In this document: positions 43,627 through 53,181 of the stretch, piece after piece
Layout: each line of letters opens with the position of its first letter
Numbering within the stretch: position 1 is the stretch's first letter
Assembly: GCA_020072585.1 (NCBI GenBank)
Contig: JAIQGL010000008.1
Coordinates: 101,671-165,670 of the forward strand
Direction of reading: 5' to 3'
From: Terriglobia bacterium
GTDB taxonomy: Bacteria; Acidobacteriota; Terriglobia; Terriglobales; Acidobacteriaceae
Length of the DNA: 64,000 bases
Translations under genes and position numbers: made by a program
Notes under the pieces: generated by a model
Seen by the model: only the letters and a program-made list of their open reading frames with translations
Database searches by the model: none
What the model was told of the DNA's origin: nothing

Positions 43627-44334
43627 ATGAAATTCCACCTTGCTACTTCTAACAATGTTGCTTCTTGCGTCTCTTTTCTCTTTCTTGTCTTGTTTCTGCA
43701 AACAGCATTTGCGTATCCCCTGCCAGCCCAGAGCAATCTTCCCGGACCTGGCGATCCCGGCTACAAGCCTGGCAGCGGCACCACTTTATGCGTTGACATT
43801 CCCCGGACACTCGACGCCAGAAAATTGAAGGTGGGGGAAGAGATTGATGCGCGCATTACTGACGACCTCATGTATGACGGCAAGGTGATTGTTCCGCGCG
43901 AGGCTAAGGTGATCGGCAAAGTGGCCGATCTGAAGGTCGGCTCCAAGGATGATCCGGAAACGCGTCTCTTATTGCAGTTTGAAAAGATCGTAATCAAAGA
44001 TGGCCGCGAATTTGAGTTCGAGTACCCTGCCTTTATTCAGGCACTGGCTCCGGAGCGCCGCGCCGCCGCTTCCAGCACAAATCTAAACGAGCTTCCCGTC
44101 AAAGCCGAGCTGGGTAAAGCTCTGGACCGCGTGAGCGCCATGCCTGTTCGCCTGGGGGACAAGAACAGCGTCCTGTATGGCGTAATTATCCCCACAGCGC
44201 GCGGCGTTTACGGTCTCAACGGATTCAAGCTCAGTGACAGCCCCAAAGGCGTGTACATCGTGGCCGCAAAGGGAAATATCAAGCTGGAGTACGGCGCGCA
44301 ACTGGTGCTGTGCGTGGCCACACCGGCAAAATAG
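43627..44334 (+). CDS. Secreted protein, unknown function
   Basis: A 235-residue protein from the ATG at 43627 with signal peptide VSFLFLVLFLQTAFA. The mature protein has IPRTLDARKLKVGEEIDARI, then MYDGKVIVPREAKVIGKVADL and a C-terminal beta part. The 'K.V..G..I.G.V' arrangement resembles the conserved domain in the glycine-zipper protein at 17293-17841. The family is frequent in acidobacterial genomes to my recollection, without a known role. It ends 8 nt before a convergent TonB-like gene. Confidence 0.72.
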   Translation: MKFHLATSNNVASCVSFLFLVLFLQTAFAYPLPAQSNLPGPGDPGYKPGSGTTLCVDIPRTLDARKLKVGEEIDARITDDLMYDGKVIVPREAKVIGKVADLKVGSKDDPETRLLLQFEKIVIKDGREFEFEYPAFIQALAPERRAAASSTNLNELPVKAELGKALDRVSAMPVRLGDKNSVLYGVIIPTARGVYGLNGFKLSDSPKGVYIVAAKGNIKLEYGAQLVLCVATPAK

Positions 44335-44342
44335 CTTGCATG

Positions 44343-44987
44343 TCAGGGGTGCGCATTTTCAGGATAGTGGAAGCTGATGTCCTGTAGTGAGGCAACGGGT
44401 ACTCCGTCGAATGAGGCAGGCTTGAACCGCCAGTTCATCAGCGTGGCCACGACCTTATTTTCCAGGCCATTTCCGATAGTTTGAAGGACTTTGGTCCGTA
44501 CCACCTTGCCATCTTTGGCAATCGTAATCTCCACCACGATGTCGCCTTCAAAATCGTTGGGCAGCTCTGATCGCGCAATCCCCGGCAGCGGCGCTACCTC
44601 CGGCAGAGCCAGCTTGACCTCATGAATGCTGGGAATGAGCCACAATCGAGAGACCTTCAAGACTGGACCAAGGTCGCTGGCATCAGGCAAAGCAGGCTTC
44701 GGAATTTCCGGTTCCGGCTTCACCCGGCTGAGCATGGGGTGCGACTTCTTCACCCGCGGCGCACCCTTCTGATGAACGGCCGCTGCTTTCACCGATTCAG
44801 GGCGCAGCACCACAGGGGAAAGAATCGGTATTACTGGGCCGCTTTTCGCACGGGGAGCAATTTGTGGGAGCAGAAAAAACGTCTCCGGCGCCCAAAGCCA
44901 AAACAATAGCGCGATCACGTGGAGTGCGGCCGAACCTGCGATTAAAACGTACCGCCTGCTTAAACGCGCTGGTTCAAAAACAAACAT
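44343..44987 (-). CDS. TonB C-terminal domain protein
   Basis: A 214-residue protein from the ATG at 44987. It has one N-terminal TM helix (LIAGSAALHVIALLFWLW), a Pro/Lys-rich periplasmic spacer, and a TonB C-terminal domain (GDIVVEITIAKDGKVVRTK, then VVATLMNWRFKPASFDGVPV). This is the energy-transducer fold that contacts the TonB box of outer-membrane receptors. ExbB/ExbD genes are not in the window. It could serve the receptor at 39558-41810, but the genes are not adjacent. Confidence 0.83.
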   Translation of the reverse strand: MFVFEPARLSRRYVLIAGSAALHVIALLFWLWAPETFFLLPQIAPRAKSGPVIPILSPVVLRPESVKAAAVHQKGAPRVKKSHPMLSRVKPEPEIPKPALPDASDLGPVLKVSRLWLIPSIHEVKLALPEVAPLPGIARSELPNDFEGDIVVEITIAKDGKVVRTKVLQTIGNGLENKVVATLMNWRFKPASFDGVPVASLQDISFHYPENAHP

Positions 44988-45209
44988 AGCATCTTCCGCG
45001 ATCAGCGTGATTCTCGCTCTGAAAGAGCACCGGGTCAAGGTTTTGGAGCTGCTCATTCCCACAAATGCATCTTCCCGGGACGAACTGACTCTTTTGGGTG
45101 ACACATACCCTGAAAGATGCCCTTGCCGCACTGGTCAAGAGCGTCGCATGTGCAGCCTATTGCGGCGGTGCTCCTGCCGGTTCTGCAACGTGCAGAAGCG
45201 TTTGCCTGC

Positions 45210-45215
45210 TATAAT
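45210..45215 (+). promoter_or_regulatory. Extended -10 promoter (TGC-TATAAT) with very short leader
   Basis: TATAAT has a TG one base upstream, the extended -10. The ATG lies 11 nt after the box, leaving a leader of about 5 nt. Confidence 0.55.
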
Positions 45216-45226
45216 CCGCGCGTCTT

Positions 45227-46501
45227 ATGAAAACGCCGATACTTTTTCTTATTGCCCTCCTTCTCCCTTGCGCTGGTTTTGCCCAGCAACCTATCCAACC
45301 GCAGCGCGTTGTCATTCACGCGGGCCACATGCTGGACGTAAAGACCGGCAAAATGCTGGACAACGTTACCGTGCTGATTGAAGGCGATAAAATTTCCGCC
45401 ATCAATACAGACGCAGCAACCGCAGGTGCCCGGGTCATCGATCTCCCCAACGCCACCCTGCTTCCCGGATTGATCGATGTCCACACGCACCTGACCTTTG
45501 ATCCCACATTTGGCTATCAGGAACTGGGCGTCTCCATTCCGAAAGAAGCATTGATCGGCGCTAAAAATGCGCGCATCACTCTGGAAGCAGGCTTCACCAC
45601 GGTCCGCAACGTAGGCGCCAGCGGATACACGGACGTGGCTTTGCGCGATGCCATCAATGAAGGCATGCTCCCCGGCCCGCGCATTCTGGCCAGCGGCCCC
45701 GCGCTTTCCATCACCGGCGGCCACTGCGACCAGAACTTGTTGCCCTATGAATGGCACGCCCGGGCTGACGGCACGGCGGACGGTATTGAGCACGTGCAGC
45801 AAAAAGTGCGCGAGATCATTAAGTACGGCGCTGACGTAATCAAGGTCTGCGCCACCGGCGGCGTGCTAAGCAAGGGCGACGACCCGCGCGCCTCACAGTA
45901 CACGCTGGAAGAAATGAAAGCCATTGTGGCCGATGCGCACCGTCTGGGACGCAAAGTTGCGGCGCACGCGCACGGCGCGCAAGGAATTGCCTGGGCCTCT
46001 GAGGCTGGCGTGGACTCTATTGAGCACGGCTCTTACATTGATAACGCCGGTATCGCGTTGCTGAAGAAAAACGGCACCTACCTTGTGCCAACGCAATACC
46101 TGAGCGAGTGGATGCGTGAGAATGCCGTCAAAATCGGCTTGCCGCCCATGTATGCAACAAAAATGAAGGAAGTTACTTCCATCAGCCGGCAGAACATCAA
46201 AAAAGCGTTCGACGCAGGAGTGAAGATCGCTTTCGGCACGGATGCCGCCGTCTACCCGCATGGGTTGAACGCCCATGAGTTTGCGGTGTACGTGCAGATC
46301 GGCATGACGCCGCTGCAAGCCATCCAGACTGCCACGGTCAACGCAGCCGATTTGTTGGGATGGACAGACCGCGTGGGTTCAGTGGAGCAGGGGAAATTTG
46401 CCGACATCATCGCCGTGAATGGTGACCCGCTTAAGGACGTTACACTGCTGCAGAACCCGGTCATGGTGATGAAGGGCGGCACGGTCTACGTGCAGAAATA
46501 G
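45227..46501 (+). CDS. Secreted amidohydrolase (prolidase/imidazolonepropionase-like)
   Basis: A 424-residue protein with signal peptide ([18 protein letters not shown]). The amidohydrolase fold has [19 protein letters not shown] (HxH metal site), [16 protein letters not shown] with a carboxylatable Lys, [18 protein letters not shown], and [18 protein letters not shown], whose Asp is the last metal ligand. Relatives cleave X-Pro or other amide bonds in peptides. The protein is probably periplasmic. A DUF885 protein gene follows on the same strand; the pair suggests peptide scavenging (inference). Confidence 0.9.
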   Translation: MKTPILFLIALLLPCAGFAQQPIQPQRVVIHAGHMLDVKTGKMLDNVTVLIEGDKISAINTDAATAGARVIDLPNATLLPGLIDVHTHLTFDPTFGYQELGVSIPKEALIGAKNARITLEAGFTTVRNVGASGYTDVALRDAINEGMLPGPRILASGPALSITGGHCDQNLLPYEWHARADGTADGIEHVQQKVREIIKYGADVIKVCATGGVLSKGDDPRASQYTLEEMKAIVADAHRLGRKVAAHAHGAQGIAWASEAGVDSIEHGSYIDNAGIALLKKNGTYLVPTQYLSEWMRENAVKIGLPPMYATKMKEVTSISRQNIKKAFDAGVKIAFGTDAAVYPHGLNAHEFAVYVQIGMTPLQAIQTATVNAADLLGWTDRVGSVEQGKFADIIAVNGDPLKDVTLLQNPVMVMKGGTVYVQK

Positions 46502-46591
46502 CTCGCACTCATCTTAATGAAATGCCGCGAGTCCAAGTTATAGATTTCATTTTCAAAAACCTGGCTCGTTTTAAAAACTGATGGAGATTTT

Positions 46592-48358
46592 GTGAAACTC
46601 ATCCCGCTCTTCGCCGTGCTTCTGGCAGGCTTGACTGCACACACTCAGCCCAGCAAAACCGCGCCTCCTGCCACCAACACCGACAAAACTTTTGCCCTGC
46701 TGGCTGAACAATATTTTGATCAGTATTACTTCAAGTTCATTCCCACACAGGGCACGGCAGCGGGGTTCCACCAGTATGACAATCAGCTGGAAGATTATTC
46801 GCGGGCATCGGTAGACAAACAGATCGCCACGCTGAAGAATTTTCAGAAGCTTGCGGCGAGCATTGATGTGAAACAGCTCTCCGCTGCAGTCCGGGTTGAT
46901 CAGTGGCTCCTGTTGAATGACATGAATGCCCGGCTGCTCACTCTGGAAAACATCCGTCCCTGGGAAAAGAACCCCGATCAATATTCTTCCAACATCACGA
47001 GCTCCATTTTCGTGATCATGGCGCGCACCTTTGCTCCGCCGGCACAGCGGCTGAAATCAGTCATCGCGCGAGAAAAACAAATCCCGGCGGTCTTCCAGGC
47101 GGCACGCCAGAACCTGAAAAATCCTCCCCCGATCTATGTTGACGTGGCAATAGAACAGATTCCGGGCATCATCAGCTTTTTTCAGAAGGACGTCCCTGAA
47201 GCCTTTAAAGAAGTGCAAGACCAGGCGTTGCTGGCGGAGTTCAAGGCCAGCAACCAAAAGGTGATGGACGAGCTGAAGAGCTACCAGCAATGGCTGGAGA
47301 AAGAACTGAAGCCGAATGCCCACGGCGACTTTCGCATCGGCGCCGACAACTACAGCAAAAAACTGCTGTATGACGAAGATGTCGATATTCCGCTGGACCG
47401 TCTGATGGAAATTGGCATGGCCAACCTGCGCCTGAACCAGCAGGCATTCAAGAACGCAGCGGCAAAAATTGATCCCAGCAAGACACCGCAGCAGATCCTG
47501 GCAGAATTGGAAAAAGACCACCCCGCGCCGGACAAGCTCTTGCAGACCTTCCGGGATACCCTGGGCGGATTGAAAGACTTCCTGTCGCAGCACCACATCG
47601 TCAAGCTGCCTTCTGAAGTGCTGCCAATCGTGGAGGAAACGCCTCCCTTCCAGAGGGCATTGACCTTCGCATCCATGGATACACCGGGACCATTTGAGAA
47701 GGTGGCGAAAGAAGCGTTCTTCAACGTTACTCTGCCTGAGCCGTCGTGGAGCGCGAAGGAAGTGGAAGAGCACATGGCCGGCTTCAACCGCGGGACCGTT
47801 ATTTCTACCGCCGTCCATGAGGTCTATCCGGGACATTACACGCAGTTTTTGTGGGTGCCGTATGCGCCCTCTAAAGTGCGCAAGTTGCTGGGGTGCAGTT
47901 CCAACGCGGAAGGCTGGGCCCATTACAGCGAGCAGATGATGCTGGACGAAGGCTACGGCCGCACCCCAGGCGTCGATCAGGAGCATGACACGGCATTTCT
48001 AAAATTACGCCTCGGTCAGCTTCAAGACGCGCTCTTGCGCAACGCACGCTTCATCGTGGGAATACAAATGCACACCGGAAAGATGACATTTGACCAGGGT
48101 GTGGAGTTCTTTGAGAAAGAAGGCTATCAGTCCCACATGAACGGGTTGCGCGAAACCAAGCGCGGCACCTCAGACCCGACCTACCTGTATTACACGCTGG
48201 GGAAGCTGGAGATTTTGAAGCTGCGCGATGATTACAAAAAGAAAATAGGCGCCGGCTTTACTCTGGAAAAATTCCACAATGAGTTGTTGAAGCAGGGTTT
48301 TCCGCCAATCAAGTTGATTCGCGGACTGATGATTGGGGATGGAAGCCCTGTGTTGTGA
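46592..48358 (+). CDS. DUF885 family secreted putative metallopeptidase (second copy)
   Basis: A 588-residue protein starting at GTG with GGAG upstream and a short signal segment (LIPLFAVLLAGLTAHTQ). DUF885 spans the length, with STAVHEVYPGHYTQFL (HEVYPGHY at residues 409-416) and the following NAEGWAHYSEQMMLDEGYG. The zinc-site pattern differs slightly from the first copy (HESVPGHH). Probably a periplasmic oligo-/carboxypeptidase. It may be co-transcribed with the amidohydrolase 90 nt upstream. Confidence 0.9.
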   Translation: MKLIPLFAVLLAGLTAHTQPSKTAPPATNTDKTFALLAEQYFDQYYFKFIPTQGTAAGFHQYDNQLEDYSRASVDKQIATLKNFQKLAASIDVKQLSAAVRVDQWLLLNDMNARLLTLENIRPWEKNPDQYSSNITSSIFVIMARTFAPPAQRLKSVIAREKQIPAVFQAARQNLKNPPPIYVDVAIEQIPGIISFFQKDVPEAFKEVQDQALLAEFKASNQKVMDELKSYQQWLEKELKPNAHGDFRIGADNYSKKLLYDEDVDIPLDRLMEIGMANLRLNQQAFKNAAAKIDPSKTPQQILAELEKDHPAPDKLLQTFRDTLGGLKDFLSQHHIVKLPSEVLPIVEETPPFQRALTFASMDTPGPFEKVAKEAFFNVTLPEPSWSAKEVEEHMAGFNRGTVISTAVHEVYPGHYTQFLWVPYAPSKVRKLLGCSSNAEGWAHYSEQMMLDEGYGRTPGVDQEHDTAFLKLRLGQLQDALLRNARFIVGIQMHTGKMTFDQGVEFFEKEGYQSHMNGLRETKRGTSDPTYLYYTLGKLEILKLRDDYKKKIGAGFTLEKFHNELLKQGFPPIKLIRGLMIGDGSPVL

Positions 48359-48446
48359 TGCTCTGAACTCCTTGACGAAGAACCCTGACCTGGGAAGTGG
48401 ATGCTAGAATTCTGCATCCAACAAAGCGGTACTCAGGATTTCACCG

Positions 48447-49352
48447 ATGAAAATGAGAGTTCGCAAAGCTGTATTTCCCGCTGCCGGTCTGGGCACGCGA
48501 TTCCTTCCCGCCACTAAAGCCCAGCCGAAAGAGATGCTGCCATTGGTGGATAAACCCATCATCCAATACGGCGTAGAAGAGGCGCTGGCCTCAGGCTGCG
48601 ACCAGATCATCATCATCACGGGCCGGGGCAAGACCGCGATTGAAGACCACTTTGATGTCAGTTACGAACTGGAAAAGATGCTGGAAGAGCGCGGCAAAAC
48701 GGAACTGCTATCCATTGTCCGCCAGATCTCAGACATGATTCACGTTGCTTACGTCCGCCAGAAAGAAGCCATGGGCCTGGGGCATGCAGTGCTGATGGCG
48801 AGAGAGTTAGTCGGTAATGAGCCGTTTGCCGTGCTGCTGGCAGATGACGTAATTGATGCAGAAAAGCCATGCCTGAAGCAGATGATGGAAGTGTTTGAAG
48901 AGTCACAGTGCTCCATCATCGCTACCCAGGAAGTCAACGGGCCTGCCATTTCATCGTATGGCGTACTGGACGCACAAAGAATTGAGGGCAAATTCCAAAA
49001 CCGTGCATTCGATGTCCGCAATCTGGTAGAAAAACCCCGGCAGGAAGATGCGCCTTCCAACCTGGCAATCATCGGGCGCTATATCCTCACACCCACAATC
49101 TTTGAGACGCTGGAGCGTACCCCTCTAGGCGCAGGGGGCGAACTGCAATTGACAGACGGCCTTCGCGGACTGCTCAGCGGTGGCGAAAAAATTTATGGTT
49201 ACACCTTTGAAGGAAAGCGCCACGATGCAGGAGATAAGCTCGGCTTCCTGAAAGCCACGGTAGAGTTTGCTCTGAAACGTGCGGACCTGGGGCCTGCGTT
49301 CGCCGAGTACCTGCGGACCCTGAAGGTTGAAGGGGCTTTCGAGGCAGCTTAA
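48447..49352 (+). CDS. galU: UTP-glucose-1-phosphate uridylyltransferase
   Basis: A 301-residue enzyme making UDP-glucose. It has AVFPAAGLGTRFLPATKAQP with catalytic Lys, KEMLPLVDKPIIQYGVEEA, LLADDVID and GGELQLTDGLRGLL. Length and motifs are standard for GalU. UDP-glucose feeds LPS and exopolysaccharide synthesis, in keeping with the envelope genes elsewhere in the window. The ATG at 48447 is followed by a second Met at residue 3. Confidence 0.96.
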   Translation: MKMRVRKAVFPAAGLGTRFLPATKAQPKEMLPLVDKPIIQYGVEEALASGCDQIIIITGRGKTAIEDHFDVSYELEKMLEERGKTELLSIVRQISDMIHVAYVRQKEAMGLGHAVLMARELVGNEPFAVLLADDVIDAEKPCLKQMMEVFEESQCSIIATQEVNGPAISSYGVLDAQRIEGKFQNRAFDVRNLVEKPRQEDAPSNLAIIGRYILTPTIFETLERTPLGAGGELQLTDGLRGLLSGGEKIYGYTFEGKRHDAGDKLGFLKATVEFALKRADLGPAFAEYLRTLKVEGAFEAA

Positions 49353-49367
49353 ACAAGCCTGCCCTGC

Positions 49368-49523
49368 TTAATCCACGAATAACATAGGAATATCATCTTG
49401 CACCGGGTATTTTCGGCCGCAGCCCGTACATTGCAGTGAAGACTCATCCTCAGCCAGTTTTAGCGGTTTGCGGCATGCAGGATCAGGGCAAGCCAGTACG
49501 TCCAGCACTTGTTTTAGGATCAC
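49368..49523 (-). CDS. Trm112/UPF0434-like small zinc-binding protein
   Basis: A 51-residue protein encoded on the minus strand in the galU-folD gap. It reads VLDVLACPDPACRKPLKLAE, then LQCTGCGRKYPVQDDIPML, so four cysteines and the conserved YPV.D.IP.ML end identify a Trm112-like fold. Relatives are small activators of methyltransferases or stand-alone zinc proteins. It starts at GTG (49523); a TAGAAT box ends 6 nt before it and no Shine-Dalgarno is present, so it may be translated leaderless. There is an extra 1-residue spacing in the first Cys pair (CPDPAC). Confidence 0.75.
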   Translation of the reverse strand: MILKQVLDVLACPDPACRKPLKLAEDESSLQCTGCGRKYPVQDDIPMLFVD

Positions 49524-49529
49524 AGGGCT

Positions 49530-49535
49530 ATTCTA
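49530..49535 (-). promoter_or_regulatory. -10 box (TAGAAT) of the Trm112-like gene
   Basis: Six nt separate the box from the GTG at 49523, the same layout as upstream of gatB. Confidence 0.45.
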
Positions 49536-49605
49536 AAGCACCTGAGCGACCCGTGGCGCCGCCAGGTGTGCCTTTGGGGTTTTTTGGTTAAGATATTCAT
49601 TCCCA

Positions 49606-50550
49606 ATGAAAACCATGGCTGCCACTATCCTTGACGGAAACAAAATCGCTGCACAAATAAAGTCTGAGGTTGCTGAACAGGTGCAAAAGCTCAGCGCTGC
49701 CGGGCGACGGCCGGGGCTCGCCGTAATCCTGGCAGGCCACAACCCGGCCTCAGAGATCTACGTGCGAAATAAGGTCAAGTCCTGCGAGCAACTCGGGATG
49801 CTCAGTGAGAACCTGACCCCGCCGGACTCAGTCACCACGGATGAGCTGCTACAGATGGTCGATTCGTTGAACCAACGGGACGAGATCGACGGCATCCTGG
49901 TCCAACTGCCTTTGCCAGCGCATGTTGATTCCAAAAAAGTTCTGTTGGCGGTCTCCCCGGCGAAGGATGTAGACGGATTTCACCCCGTGAATGTGGGCAA
50001 TCTTTCCACGCAGCGTCCCGGACTGGTGCCATGCACACCCGCGGGTGTGATTGAGATACTGCGCCGCAGCAGCATTGCCATTGAAGGGCGCAATGCCGTG
50101 GTCATTGGGCGCAGTGACATTGTGGGCAAGCCCGTAGCTATGCTTCTGCTGAATAACAACGCAACGGTCACTATCTGCCATTCCAAAACTAAAGATATTG
50201 CCCAGATCGCCCGTCAGGCAGACATTCTGGTGGCAGCCATTGGAAAGGCTGGCTTTGTTACGTCAGAGTTTGTAAAGCCCGGAGCCACCGTGATCGATGT
50301 TGGCATCAATAAGATCACGGAGCGCAATGAGTTTGAGAAGTTCTTTGCCGGAGATCCGGCGCGTGAAAAATCATTTACTGAGAAAGGTTCGACTCTCGTA
50401 GGCGACGTTGACCCTCATGTGGCAGCCGTAGCTGGCGCTATTACTCCTGTCCCTGGCGGCGTTGGGCCCTTGACCATTGCCATGCTTATGTCCAACACGG
50501 TAAAAGCGTGCCAGATGCGCCGCGGCCCAGAGCGGCAGGTTCGGGGCTAA
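49606..50550 (+). CDS. folD: Methylenetetrahydrofolate dehydrogenase/cyclohydrolase
   Basis: A 314-residue bifunctional enzyme of one-carbon metabolism. It has GLAVILAGHNPASEIYVRNKVK with the catalytic Lys, VQLPLPAHVDSKKVL, KDVDGFHPVNVG, NAVVIGRSDIVGKPVAMLL (NADP loop) and a PVPGGVGPLTIAML C-terminus. The start can be the ATG at 49606 or the Met three codons on (49615). A TAAGAT/GATATT box 8-11 nt before it suggests another short-leader transcript. coaE and an HtrA-type protease follow closely. Confidence 0.96.
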   Translation: MKTMAATILDGNKIAAQIKSEVAEQVQKLSAAGRRPGLAVILAGHNPASEIYVRNKVKSCEQLGMLSENLTPPDSVTTDELLQMVDSLNQRDEIDGILVQLPLPAHVDSKKVLLAVSPAKDVDGFHPVNVGNLSTQRPGLVPCTPAGVIEILRRSSIAIEGRNAVVIGRSDIVGKPVAMLLLNNNATVTICHSKTKDIAQIARQADILVAAIGKAGFVTSEFVKPGATVIDVGINKITERNEFEKFFAGDPAREKSFTEKGSTLVGDVDPHVAAVAGAITPVPGGVGPLTIAMLMSNTVKACQMRRGPERQVRG

Positions 50551-50556
50551 CCCGAA

Positions 50557-51189
50557 GTGCTGCGGGTAGGTCTCACCGGCGGCGTTGCGTGCGGCAAATC
50601 CACCGTCGCCAAAATGTTTGCTGACCTAGGAGCCCGCATTGTTGACGCAGATACAATCGCCCACGAGCTCTACCGTCCTGGCGAGGATGTATATCAGGAG
50701 CTGGTCAAGCGCTTTGGCCCGGAGATCGTCAAACCGGACGGCGAGATTGACCGCCAAAAGCTTGCTGCGGCAGCATTTGACGGCGGACGTGTGGAAGAAC
50801 TAAACAAGATTGTGCACCCTGCCGTGATCCGCCGGCAGGAGCAGTGGATGCGCGAAATCGGCGCCAAGGATCCTTACGCCGTTGCTATAGTGGAAGCAGC
50901 CCTGATCTTTGAAGCCGGGGCCGCAGAGCGCTTTGACAGGATGATCGTTGTCACGTGCAAACCGGCACAAAAGATAGCGCGGTTTGGCCAGCGGACCGGC
51001 ATGAGTGAGACGGATGCGCGCGCCGATGTGGAGCGCCGCAATAAGGCCCAGATGCCGGACGAGGAAAAAGCGCGGCGCGCAAACTTTGTAATTGATAATT
51101 CAGGTTCCGTGGAAGAGACGCGCCATCAGGTGCAGCGAATTTATGCCGAGCTCAAGGTCCTGGCCAAGCGGCTCTGTTTTGACAGGTGA
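50557..51189 (+). CDS. coaE: Dephospho-CoA kinase
   Basis: A 210-residue enzyme performing the last step of CoA synthesis. It has P-loop GLTGGVACGKSTVAKMF (residues 5-21), DADTIAHELYRPG, HPAVIRRQEQWM and VVTCKPAQKIARF. The GTG start lies 7 nt after the folD stop; a downstream protease gene begins 4 nt after its own stop, so the three form an operon. panB and panC of the same cofactor pathway are about 26 kb away. Confidence 0.95.
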   Translation: MLRVGLTGGVACGKSTVAKMFADLGARIVDADTIAHELYRPGEDVYQELVKRFGPEIVKPDGEIDRQKLAAAAFDGGRVEELNKIVHPAVIRRQEQWMREIGAKDPYAVAIVEAALIFEAGAAERFDRMIVVTCKPAQKIARFGQRTGMSETDARADVERRNKAQMPDEEKARRANFVIDNSGSVEETRHQVQRIYAELKVLAKRLCFDR

Positions 51190-51192
51190 TCC

Positions 51193-52329
51193 ATGAAGTT
51201 TTTGCGTCCAATTCTTCTCGCTCTCTTGCTGGTCGTCACGTTTTACTTTGTAACCAATCGACTCAGTGGCCCGGGGACCCCTTCCTGGGTAACGCGGCCT
51301 TCCCACGTTGAACTCACGCAGGCTGCCGGGCCTGCCTCTTACGATTCCGATGAGCAGAACAATATTGCTGTTTACAAAAAAGCGCTGCCTTCCGTGGTGA
51401 ATATCACCTCCACCGCGGTGGCGTTTGATTTCCTTTATGGCGCAGTGCCTCAACAGGGCATGGGATCAGGCTTTGTGATCGACTCGGAAGGCCACATTCT
51501 CACCAACTTCCACGTCGTGGAGGGAGCACGCCAGGTGGAAGTAACCACCAGCGACAAAAAGAAGTACAAAGCGCAAATCGTAGGCACGGACCCCGTCCAC
51601 GATCTTGCGGTAATCCAGATTCCAAACACATCAGTGCCGCAGGCGGAGATTGGTGACTCCAAGAGCCTGGTGGTTGGGCAAAAAGTGTATGCCATTGGCA
51701 ATCCGTTTGGCCTGAGCGGCACCATGACCCGTGGAATCATTAGCTCCATTCGGTCTCTTAAAGGCCAGCGCGGGTTTATTGATGAAGCTATCCAGACGGA
51801 CGCAGCCATCAATCCCGGGAATTCAGGCGGCCCTCTACTGAACGCTCGCGGACAGGTGATTGGCATCAACACCATGATATTTACCGGCGGCGTGGAACAG
51901 AGCGCAGGCATCGGGTTTGCCATTCCCATCAACACGGCCAAGGCGGTGCTTGACGATCTGGTGCACCTTGGCCGCGTTCGCCGGCCGGAGATGGGGGTTC
52001 GTACTGTCCCGATCGGGCCGGAGCTGGCTGATCAGCTTGGGCTTTCCGCCGGGTCAGGCTTACTGATCGTGCAGGTACTTCCCGGCAGCGCTGCTGACCA
52101 TGCAGGACTTAAAGGCGGCACGGAACGGGCCTACCTAGGCAATGTTCCTATTATGATCGGGGGCGATCTCCTGGTGGCAATTGACGGTCAGCCGGTTGAG
52201 GACCAACAGGACCTCTCCCACGTGATGCAGAATCACCGCTCTGGCGATACCGTGACCGTTACTGTGTTTCGCGGCAAAAAACGCATGGACTTTAAAGTTG
52301 TTCTGGGAGAAGCCCGGGGAGTGGCATAA
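51193..52329 (+). CDS. DegP/HtrA-type serine protease with one PDZ domain
   Basis: A 378-residue membrane-anchored protease. The N-terminal anchor is FLRPILLALLLVVTFYFVTN. The trypsin-like triad is His107 (ILTNFHVVEG), Asp137 (PVHDLAVIQI) and Ser211 (NPGNSGGPLL). One PDZ domain follows (LGLSAGSGLLIVQVLPGSAADHAG, then GGDLLVAIDGQPVEDQQDL). This is the DegS/HtrA single-PDZ class, a periplasmic quality-control or stress-sensing protease. A hairpin terminator begins at its stop codon. Confidence 0.93.
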   Translation: MKFLRPILLALLLVVTFYFVTNRLSGPGTPSWVTRPSHVELTQAAGPASYDSDEQNNIAVYKKALPSVVNITSTAVAFDFLYGAVPQQGMGSGFVIDSEGHILTNFHVVEGARQVEVTTSDKKKYKAQIVGTDPVHDLAVIQIPNTSVPQAEIGDSKSLVVGQKVYAIGNPFGLSGTMTRGIISSIRSLKGQRGFIDEAIQTDAAINPGNSGGPLLNARGQVIGINTMIFTGGVEQSAGIGFAIPINTAKAVLDDLVHLGRVRRPEMGVRTVPIGPELADQLGLSAGSGLLIVQVLPGSAADHAGLKGGTERAYLGNVPIMIGGDLLVAIDGQPVEDQQDLSHVMQNHRSGDTVTVTVFRGKKRMDFKVVLGEARGVA

Positions 52330-52351
52330 AAAGGAACTTGGCCTCCTTTTT
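52328..52351 (+). terminator. Terminator after the HtrA-type gene
   Basis: AAAAAGGA (52328-52335) pairs with TCCTTTTT (52344-52351), starting inside the TAA stop. The T-rich arm doubles as the T-run. Confidence 0.7.
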
Positions 52352-52388
52352 CGGCGGGGTAACTGCCCCATGCGCTGGTGGCAAGTCC

Positions 52389-52416
52389 TTGATTCTTCAT
52401 CGCCGGGGCCTATCTT
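52389..52416 (+). promoter_or_regulatory. Possible promoter of the DUF4282 gene
   Basis: TTGATT (52389-52394) and TATCTT (52411-52416) are 16 nt apart, about 125 nt before the start codon. A guess from consensus only. Confidence 0.3.
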
Positions 52417-52547
52417 TAGCCTGTGAATCTTAAGTACTTGAATTAATCAATTGTTTCCTTTTCTTCAGCAAGAAGTCGGGCTAAGCTGTACCGCTACAAA
52501 AAAACTCGGGTTCGCGGAGAGACTTTCCAGAGAAGGAGAAGGAATTT

Positions 52548-52988
52548 ATGGCATTTTGTGCAAAGTGCGGTACACAGCTGACTGCAGGAGCAGCAGCCTG
52601 CTCTGCGTGCGGATCACCAACTGGAATAGCAGCACCAGCTGCTACGCCGCCTGCTCCAGCCAGATATATCCCCCCGGTCAACGCACAGGAAGCTGCCGGC
52701 TTCCTCTCATCGCTCTTTGATCTGTCATTCACCACCTTCGTAACCACCAAGCTGATCAAAGTCTTATTTATTATTTCAATTGTGATAGCGGCCTTTGCTT
52801 CGCTCGGACTGGTCGTTTCAATGTTTGCCACCAGCGCCATTGCCGGCATATTCATGCTGCTGATTGGCGCGCCACTGCTTTTCTTTTTCTATGTGATTTA
52901 CGCGCGCGTCGTGATGGAAGTGCTGATCGTAATCTTCCGCTGCTCTGAGTATCTCGCGGAGATCGCTAAACAAGGCCGGCGCAGCTAG
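52548..52988 (+). CDS. Zinc-ribbon DUF4282 membrane protein
   Basis: A 146-residue protein. The N-terminus is a zinc ribbon (FCAKCGTQLTAGAAACSACGS), followed by a Pro/Ala linker and a DUF4282 domain. The domain has two TM helices (VLFIISIVIAAFASLGLVVS and IFMLLIGAPLLFFFYVIYAR) and the motif RVVMEVLIVIFR. AAGGAGAAGGAA precedes the ATG. No function is known for DUF4282. Complete and without anomalies. Confidence 0.85.
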   Translation: MAFCAKCGTQLTAGAAACSACGSPTGIAAPAATPPAPARYIPPVNAQEAAGFLSSLFDLSFTTFVTTKLIKVLFIISIVIAAFASLGLVVSMFATSAIAGIFMLLIGAPLLFFFYVIYARVVMEVLIVIFRCSEYLAEIAKQGRRS

Positions 52989-53181
52989 CCAGCAAGAACA
53001 TTTTTTGCAATCAGGAAAGAGCTCACGCCCGCATGGTAGCGGGTTGCAGCCCAGAGGATTCGTTTTGCATAATCGATCCTCGCTCGCATCTGAACTCCAT
53101 GTGTTTCCTGGATTGCAGCAACGGATTGAAATACTTTACGATTTTCCATCAGAACCCTGGTTTCTCCCGGAGTAATTGCCA

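Noticed and set aside
47057..47986. 309-codon frame antisense to the second DUF885 gene
   Set aside because: Fully covered by the DUF885 gene, whose zinc motif and signal peptide are clear.
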